A program made the translations under genes and the position numbers. From Candidatus Profundicultor aquiphilus (GTDB taxonomy: Bacteria > Atribacterota > Atribacteria > Atribacterales > Caldatribacteriaceae): DNA of 19,873 bases. Positions 15,104-19,873 of the stretch are shown piece by piece (positions within the stretch are counted from its first letter, which is position 1; each line of letters begins with the position of its first letter). The stretch covers positions 1 through 19,873 of the forward strand of contig JABUEZ010000005.1 in NCBI GenBank assembly GCA_013314795.1. Reading direction: 5' to 3'. The notes under the pieces are model-generated. The model was not told where the DNA came from. It did not search any database and saw only the letters and a program-made list of their open reading frames with translations.

Positions 15104-15904
15104 TCATGACCGGAAGAGTCCTACGGTGAGAAGGTATCGTGTGACCACGGCCAGGACCCCCACGATGGAGCCATAGGTGACAAACGTGAGGATGGTCTTC
15201 GATAACGCTTCGTTTTCCACCCGGAAGTGCCTGGTCGGGTCGGCATTACGCCGCAGTCCTTGACCCTGGCCCCTTCTTTCACCCTGGAATAAGGCCTGTC
15301 CACGTTCTGGGGAAGAATGGTTTTCGACGAGGGCAGCATGTCCTCGTCGATACGCTGTGGTGATAAAAGGGGCAGTCAGCCAGCGGGCGAGTGGACTCCT
15401 GAACAGGCTGTAAGTTCCAAAAATCACCAGGATGATGAGGGTGGCAAGACTCAACACTTTGAGAGTACGCCGGGAGAAAGGCCATAGTTTCCTGAACATC
15501 ACGGCTATAGCGCTTATGTGAAGGCCCATATGGACACCAAAAAGGGGCAAAGCAAGAGCTGAAAAGAAAAAGTGCAGGTTTCACCACAGGGGGTCTCTGA
15601 TTCCCGGTAGAAGTACTCGGGAAATGGAAAGGCCGCTCGCGCCGGCAAAGAAGAAACTTCCCAGAAAGGCCAGGTCAATCACATACGTGAAGCGGGTTTT
15701 TCGTGGTAGCCTTTTTTGGAACCAGGAAGTTATGATGCCGGTTATCCATTTCCAGTTGAGCACAAGATGCGTTCCCAAAAGGAGTAAGGCTACCAGTCCG
15801 GCAACTTCGTGGAAAGCCAGGCTCAGTACGCGGCTATTGTACAAAAGGGGAACGAGCACAAGCATGGTTACATCGAGAATAATTCGAAAGGTTCTCCTGT
15901 TCAT
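15104..15904 (-). pseudogene. DUF4405-type membrane cytochrome-like protein, interrupted by one in-frame TGA
   Basis: Read on the minus strand from an ATG at 15904 (GGAGGAG 6 nt upstream), this frame is open for 107 codons, meets a TGA at 15583-15581, and continues in the same frame for a total of 266 codons. Both halves form one family pattern: LAFHEVAGLVALLLLGTHLV and NWKWITG before the break, then LHFFFSALALPLFGVHMGLH just after it. Paired His in membrane helices suggest a b-type haem-binding protein like cytochrome b561 or DUF4405 proteins. A further hydrophobic segment follows at KVLSLATLIILVIFG, and another near the C terminus. The break is a single codon, not a frameshift, so decay is recent or it is a sequence error. 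TGA is an ordinary stop in neighbouring genes. Redox partner and role are unknown. Confidence 0.7.
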
Positions 15905-16033
15905 ATTTCTCTCCTCCAGGTGTCGAGTTTGTTTTTATCATAAGGGTGTTTTGTGAACATTTTATGAACTCCGGATGTCCAATTTGCAAAATTTTTGGCT
16001 TTATCCCAGCAAAATACAAAGACCAGGCTGCAG

Positions 16034-16039
16034 TATAAT
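16034..16039 (+). promoter_or_regulatory. TATAAT box upstream of the lipoprotein gene
   Basis: A perfect TATAAT lies 24 nt before the GTG start at 16063. No clear -35 hexamer occurs at the usual distance, so this is only a candidate -10 element. It is in the 158-nt gap between two divergent genes, which should hold promoters for both directions. Confidence 0.3.
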
Positions 16040-16062
16040 GTTGTGAGAAAGGAGGGATATGT

Positions 16063-16485
16063 GTGTCCTTCAGAAGGATCCTTTTGGGCATATTCTTGGT
16101 CCTTATGCTTGGTACGGAAGCTTCAGGATGCGTCCAGAAAGAGGATGTAGCTATTGTGCCCCTTGCAGCGTTGGCTTCTCATATTGGAGAAACGGTGTCT
16201 ACTGAGGGATGCCTATACTTCGCTTGTCCTACAGTCCCTGGGGCTTTGTATCCCCGGGACTGCAAGGTGGTTTTGCGAGACGGGGATGCGAGGATAACGC
16301 TGGAATTCCCCCCCGAAAAGGAAACGCTTCGAAAATTCCTGGACAGCTACTATGAGGATCATTTTGGCCGTTGTATTCGTCTTAAAGTTCTCGGTATGGT
16401 AGAGGAAGTTCCCTGTGATGTTCCGGAGTGTGTACCCGTGATTTTTATTGAAGTGGAAGATGTGACGGTGTTACGGGAGCAATAA
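16063..16485 (+). CDS. Small cysteine-rich lipoprotein with OB-fold-like pattern
   Basis: This is a 140-residue secreted or surface-anchored protein with no family I can name. The N terminus MSFRRILLGIFLVLMLGTEA is a signal peptide leading to ASGC, an acceptable lipobox with C23 as the lipidated cysteine. The mature part contains IGETVSTEGCLYFAC, ITLEF, CIRLKVLGMVEE and VEDVTVL. This strand order resembles small OB-fold lipoproteins. Six more cysteines (50, 55, 67, 104, 118, 123) could form disulfides or bind metal. The GTG start is chosen because GGAGGG (16051-16056) is 6 nt upstream; the ATG at 16059 is in another frame and too close. It is transcribed alone, divergent from the broken cytochrome-like gene. 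A periplasmic redox-related role is possible given that neighbour, but unsupported. Confidence 0.72.
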   Translation: MSFRRILLGIFLVLMLGTEASGCVQKEDVAIVPLAALASHIGETVSTEGCLYFACPTVPGALYPRDCKVVLRDGDARITLEFPPEKETLRKFLDSYYEDHFGRCIRLKVLGMVEEVPCDVPECVPVIFIEVEDVTVLREQ

Positions 16486-16651
16486 GTCGATTTTTGATGT
16501 GACTGGATGGCCGATGGTGATGGAAGTTTTGCCTTTTCGTGTTAGGATTACGCTGATCGGGTTGAAGAATGACTGATCGCCGGGATGGAGTGGGTGGAAG
16601 AAGATGAAGGGATTTACGGTATATTAGTGCAATCGATTTAGGTAATGAAAT

Positions 16652-16680
16652 TTGACCCGATTTGCTTAATGGTTTACAAT
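16652..16680 (+). promoter_or_regulatory. Promoter of the sugar-type ABC importer operon
   Basis: TTGACC (16652-16657) and TACAAT (16675-16680) are separated by exactly 17 nt, one of the best promoter matches in the window. Transcription would begin near 16687, leaving a leader of about 37 nt before the ATG at 16724. The remaining gap 16486-16651 holds nothing else I can recognise. Confidence 0.6.
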
Positions 16681-16723
16681 GCACTGTAGTTAAAATTTAA
16701 TCTTTTGGTAGGGGGTTGAAAAG

Positions 16724-18058
16724 ATGGGTAGGAAGAGTTTGTTTTGGATTTTGGTGTTGTCGTTACTGCTTGCAATGGGTTCCACGGTGTTTGCGGCGAC
16801 CAGCCTGGTGTTTCAGAGTTACTCAAATCCCACCGAGCAGGTGGCACAGTTTATCCAGAATGTTTTGATTCCGGAATTGCAGAAGAAGAATCCGGATGTA
16901 GAAGTGAAATACGTGTATGTGCCATTTGCGGAGTACATGTCGACCATCCTGCAGCAGGCTATCTCAAACACTCTGCCTGATCTGGTATGCCTGGATAACC
17001 CGTGGGTGCCACAGCTGATTGAGGCGGGCGTTTTTCAGAATATCAAGGACAATGTGATGAAGGATTTGGGCAAAGATTTCTGGATGGACTTCTTTAGCGG
17101 CCACCGGTTGTTGACCAGTAAAGGTGAAGATATCTATGCTCTGCAGGTCCACACCAATAACCTGGCGATTTTCTACCGGGAGGGTTTCTTACAGAAAGCA
17201 GGTGTGGGAGAACCACCCAAGACCTGGGATGAACTTCTGGATGTTTCCAAGAAAATCAAAGAAAATCTGAACCTGTATGGGTTAATGCTCTATGCGGGTG
17301 CGGATGAGGCCGGTACCTGGCAGTTTGAACCGTTCCTGTGGTCGAATGGGGGAAGCCTTCTGGAGCTTGATCAGCCGGAAGCAATTGAAGCGCTGGAACT
17401 GGTGACCAAGATGGTGAAGGAAGGATATACGCCCCGGGATGTTATTAGCTTGAAGGACCAGGGCGACGAGACCATATGGTTTATGAACGGTCAGGTAGCG
17501 ATGATGATTAACGGAAACTGGGAGTTTGGCTGGCACCTTTTGCCGGAGGAACTGCAAAAACTGGGTGATGTGAAAGTTGCGCCGTTCCCGGTGCCTGAAG
17601 CCAACATGCGTTCTGCCGTGTTGCCTTTTGGTGGAGAATGCGTGGGGATTACCACCGGTGACAGTGAAAAAGCCAAATATGCCTGGGAATTAATCCGGAT
17701 CTGGTTTGCCGATAAACTCGATGAGTACTACGCCAAGTGGACGGGACACATTCCGACTCTGGCTTCATATGCGGCCAAAATCGCTAATACTCGACCGGAA
17801 TTCAAAGTTTTCATTGAGCAAGCCGCGTATGCGTTGCCGAGACCGCCGATGGGTGGAATGGCGAAGTATCCCGATGTTTCCAGTGAGCTTGCCCTGGCCT
17901 TGCAGCGATCCCTTACCGAGACTCAGACTCCTGAGGTAGCCTTCCAGGAAGCGGCCAAGAATATCAAGAATATGTTTACTCCCGAGGAATATGAAGAAAC
18001 CAAGGCTTATGTGAGACAGATTCTGACGGAAGTTTTGGGAAGGGCCAAGGGACAGTAG
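16724..18058 (+). CDS. Sugar-type ABC transporter substrate-binding protein (COG1653, family 1)
   Basis: This 444-residue extracellular binding protein is of the MalE/UgpB type. The signal peptide is MGRKSLFWILVLSLLLAMGS, with cleavage probably after VFA at residues 22-24. Typical segments follow: IQNVLIPELQKKNPDVEVKY, TILQQAISNTLPDLVCLDN, FYREGFLQKAGVGEPPKTWD (the common RxxxxxxGxxxPPxTWxEL pattern) and GQVAMMINGNWEFG. The C terminus ends with a helix rich in Ala and Glu. TAGGGGG lies 8 nt before the ATG. A strong terminator follows the gene, which would keep its transcript in excess over the permease genes, as in many maltose-type operons. The sugar bound cannot be told from sequence; disaccharides, glycerol phosphate and oligosaccharides are all possible for this family. 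Confidence 0.92.
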   Translation: MGRKSLFWILVLSLLLAMGSTVFAATSLVFQSYSNPTEQVAQFIQNVLIPELQKKNPDVEVKYVYVPFAEYMSTILQQAISNTLPDLVCLDNPWVPQLIEAGVFQNIKDNVMKDLGKDFWMDFFSGHRLLTSKGEDIYALQVHTNNLAIFYREGFLQKAGVGEPPKTWDELLDVSKKIKENLNLYGLMLYAGADEAGTWQFEPFLWSNGGSLLELDQPEAIEALELVTKMVKEGYTPRDVISLKDQGDETIWFMNGQVAMMINGNWEFGWHLLPEELQKLGDVKVAPFPVPEANMRSAVLPFGGECVGITTGDSEKAKYAWELIRIWFADKLDEYYAKWTGHIPTLASYAAKIANTRPEFKVFIEQAAYALPRPPMGGMAKYPDVSSELALALQRSLTETQTPEVAFQEAAKNIKNMFTPEEYEETKAYVRQILTEVLGRAKGQ

Positions 18059-18063
18059 TCAGG

Positions 18064-18102
18064 ATAAAGCGGGGAGAGGTTTTCTCCCCGCTTTATTTTT
18101 TT
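18064..18102 (+). terminator. Strong intrinsic terminator, probably partial, between binding protein and permeases
   Basis: ATAAAGCGGGGAGA (18064-18077) pairs perfectly with TCTCCCCGCTTTAT (18083-18096) around a 5-nt loop, and a run of T continues to 18102. This is a classic rho-independent terminator. The permease genes downstream have no obvious promoter of their own, so readthrough is expected and would set a high ratio of binding protein to membrane subunits. Confidence 0.85.
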
Positions 18103-18129
18103 AATTTGTCGTTTTTTGAGAGGAACTAT

Positions 18130-18191
18130 ATACCTGTTGAGGTATGTGGTATCGGTGCCCTCGCCATCTGATGTTACACCACTACCGAGGG
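18130..18191 (+). promoter_or_regulatory. Leader with possible ribosome-binding-site hairpin before the permease gene
   Basis: Two small inverted repeats follow the terminator. ATACCT/AGGTAT (18130-18135 and 18140-18145) forms a 6-bp hairpin. CCCTCG (18158-18163) can pair with CGAGGG (18186-18191), which contains the Shine-Dalgarno of the permease gene. GGTG (18154-18157) could instead pair with CACC (18177-18180). These may tune permease translation, but each stem is short and could be chance. Confidence 0.25.
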
Positions 18192-18201
18192 GGAAAATAG
18201 A

Positions 18202-19074
18202 ATGAAGATGTCAAAATTTTATCTCCTTCTTTTTTTACTCCCTTCCCTGGCTTTGATATTGATTTTTGGGATTTATCCTGTGGTTTATAACGGTTTTTTG
18301 AGTGTCAAAGATGTTACTCTGATCAGTTACATTCGAGGGACGGCCCGAGATGTTGGTCCCTTAAACTATAAAGCAATTCTGGATGACCCACTTTTCTGGA
18401 GGTCCCTGTATAACACGATCATCTTTACCCTCCTTTCCATTGTGTTGCAGATGGTAGTGGGGTTTTTGCTGGCGCTTCTCTTTAATTATGAATTCCCTTT
18501 GAAGGGTTTTTTGCAGGCTCTGGTAATGATTCCCTGGGTTATGCCGATCATGGTTTCAGGGTCCTTTTTCCGCTGGTTTCTGAGTGATAATGGCTTTTTG
18601 AATAATTTTCTTGCGTCGCTGAACTGGATTCAGGAGCCGGTACGCTGGATAAGCTCAGAACGGCTGGTTATCTATTCTTTGACTGCGGTGAATATATGGT
18701 TGGGCATCCCTTTTAATTTTATTCTCCTTTATACCGGTATGCAGCAAATCCCTGAAGAACTTTACGAGGGTGCCGATATTGATGGGGCATCAGGCTGGCA
18801 AAAGGTGCTTCACATTACTCTTCCGATGTTGAGGCCCGTTATTATTGCCACGTTCGTTTTGGGATGCATTCTTACCTTTAAAGTTTTCGACCTGGTCTGG
18901 ATCATTACCAAGGGGGGGCCTGGAGGAGCTTCACATCTTTTGAGCACCTTTTCCTATTCCCTGGCGTTTGACCGGTTCCAGTTTGGCAAATCGGCGGCGG
19001 TGCTCATATTGATGCAGATTATCGTGGTTCTGTTCGTTGGCTTTTCGAGCAGAATTCGGCTGGAGGAGAGGTGA
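18202..19074 (+). CDS. Sugar-type ABC transporter permease (MalF/UgpA type)
   Basis: This 290-residue inner-membrane channel subunit has about six transmembrane helices, the first at LLFLLPSLALILIFGIYPVV. The EAA loop that docks the ATPase is EELYEGADIDGASGWQKVLH followed by ITLPMLRP. The stretch FKVFDLVWIITKGGPGGASH is the typical MalF/UgpA segment before the last helix. AGGGGG (18188-18193) is 8 nt before the ATG at 18202; a second ATG two codons on is less well placed. Five nucleotides separate its stop from the next permease start. It works with the binding protein upstream and the permease downstream; the ATPase for this system is not visible here and may be further right or a shared MsmK-type subunit. 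Confidence 0.92.
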   Translation: MKMSKFYLLLFLLPSLALILIFGIYPVVYNGFLSVKDVTLISYIRGTARDVGPLNYKAILDDPLFWRSLYNTIIFTLLSIVLQMVVGFLLALLFNYEFPLKGFLQALVMIPWVMPIMVSGSFFRWFLSDNGFLNNFLASLNWIQEPVRWISSERLVIYSLTAVNIWLGIPFNFILLYTGMQQIPEELYEGADIDGASGWQKVLHITLPMLRPVIIATFVLGCILTFKVFDLVWIITKGGPGGASHLLSTFSYSLAFDRFQFGKSAAVLILMQIIVVLFVGFSSRIRLEER

Positions 19075-19079
19075 AATCT

Positions 19080-19873
19080 ATGAAAAAGAACCGAGGGTGG
19101 AAATGGAGTCTATTTGTGGCCATCGTGGTTGCCCTGATTGTTTCTCCTCTTTACTTCATCGCCATCGGTGGTTTTATGTCCACCGAAGAAATTTTTTACA
19201 AGCCTCCTCATCTCTTTCCACCGGCGCCGACCTTACGTTATTATCAAGACGCCTTTTTGACCCTGCTGCCGTACATCAAGAATAGCTTCATCATTGCTTT
19301 TGGTACGTTGCTTTTAACACTGCTCATTTCTTTGCCTGCGCCGTTTGTGCTGACAAAGTTCCGGTTTTCCATGAAAAATTCGGTAAATTTCCTCTTCGCT
19401 TTTGTGCAGATGCTCCCATATACGGCGGTGATCATTCCTCTATTTTTGATGTTTACCCGGATGAAATTGATTGATTCCCATCTCGGGGTGGTGCTGGCCC
19501 TTTCGGTATTCCTGGCACCTTTTGCCGTGATTATTTTGCGATCGTATATGGTATCTGTCCCTTCAGGCCTGATCGAAGCGGCGCTCATTGATGGGGCAGG
19601 GTATTTCAAAATTTTTACGAGTATCGTTTTGCCTCTGTCTGCGCCTGGTATTGCTTCGGTTTCCATCCTGGTTTTTCTTTTGGCCTGGGGTAATTTCATC
19701 GTTCCGCTGGCTTTCATTAAGGATGAAGCTGCCCGTCCCATCAGCATAGGGCTTTATGTTTTTATCGGGCAGTACGGAGTTCAGTGGAACAAGCTGATGG
19801 CAGGGAGCATGATATACACGATTCCTCCTCTGGTGGTGGCCCTTCTGGAAGGAAAGTCCATCGTTGCCGGGCT
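19080..19873 (+). CDS. Sugar-type ABC transporter permease (MalG/UgpE type), 3' end outside the window
   Basis: An ATG at 19080, with GGAGGAGAGG just upstream inside the end of the previous gene, opens a frame that runs to the window edge without a stop (264 complete codons visible). The protein starts with a short basic stretch (MKKNRGWK) and a hydrophobic helix (SLFVAIVVALIVSPLYFIAI). STEEIFYKPP and FPPAPTLRYYQDAF are typical of MalG-type permeases. EAALIDGAGYFKIFTSIVLP is the EAA loop. MalG-type proteins are about 275-300 residues, so only a few residues are missing. It completes the channel of the sugar importer. Confidence 0.9.
   Translation, partial: MKKNRGWKWSLFVAIVVALIVSPLYFIAIGGFMSTEEIFYKPPHLFPPAPTLRYYQDAFLTLLPYIKNSFIIAFGTLLLTLLISLPAPFVLTKFRFSMKNSVNFLFAFVQMLPYTAVIIPLFLMFTRMKLIDSHLGVVLALSVFLAPFAVIILRSYMVSVPSGLIEAALIDGAGYFKIFTSIVLPLSAPGIASVSILVFLLAWGNFIVPLAFIKDEAARPISIGLYVFIGQYGVQWNKLMAGSMIYTIPPLVVALLEGKSIVAG

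Noticed and set aside
15581..15583. In-frame TGA read as selenocysteine or as a recoded tryptophan
   Set aside because: TGA ends several neighbouring genes normally (for example at 7098, 12234, 13430 and 19074), and the position is not a redox-cysteine site and shows no evident SECIS-like hairpin next to it.

Overview
The window comes from a bacterium of roughly 50% G+C. Nearly every gene has a strong Shine-Dalgarno sequence, the operons are tightly packed, and TGA is used as a normal stop. The gene content (several ABC importers, a ROK regulator, a non-pyrrolysine MttB-family methyltransferase, no respiratory genes) fits an anaerobic, possibly thermophilic, heterotroph of the Atribacterota, Thermotogota or Firmicutes type. 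The sequence alone does not fix the phylum. No tRNA, rRNA, CRISPR array or insertion sequence was seen. || Layout. (1) 1-520 is a non-coding leader with a candidate promoter. (2) 527-4711 is a two-gene cassette. The first gene is a large RecQ-type helicase carrying an N-terminal DUF559/PD-(D/E)XK-like nuclease domain. The second is a coiled-coil protein with a C-terminal membrane anchor. The pair looks like an undescribed DNA-processing or defence module. (3) About 4900-5764 is a badly decayed glutamate dehydrogenase gene with several frameshifts and internal deletions. (4) 5896-15089 is one nine-kilobase directional gene cluster: ROK regulator, DegT-family PLP aminotransferase, MttB-family (COG5598) methyltransferase, L-fucose-isomerase-like protein, then a complete spermidine/putrescine-type ABC importer (binding protein, ATPase, two permeases). 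Spacing is 32 nt or less except at one 68-nt gap, which holds a perfect 30-nt palindrome, and the last genes overlap. (5) 15104-15904, on the minus strand, is a DUF4405-type membrane cytochrome-like gene broken by one in-frame TGA. (6) 16063-16485 is a small cysteine-rich lipoprotein with an OB-fold-like pattern. (7) 16652-19873 is a sugar-type ABC importer with a good promoter: binding protein, strong intergenic terminator, two permeases, the last running off the window. || How the genes may work together. The 5896-15089 cluster reads as a substrate-responsive catabolic operon. PotD/A/B/C would import a cationic or amino-containing compound. MttB could remove a methyl group from a quaternary amine, the aminotransferase could exchange an amino group, and the isomerase-like protein could act on a sugar or polyol skeleton. 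ROK proteins usually sense sugars. Together these suggest a methylated amino sugar or a similar betaine-like compound as substrate, but this is inference. The ATPase serving the second, sugar-type importer is not encoded within the visible part.
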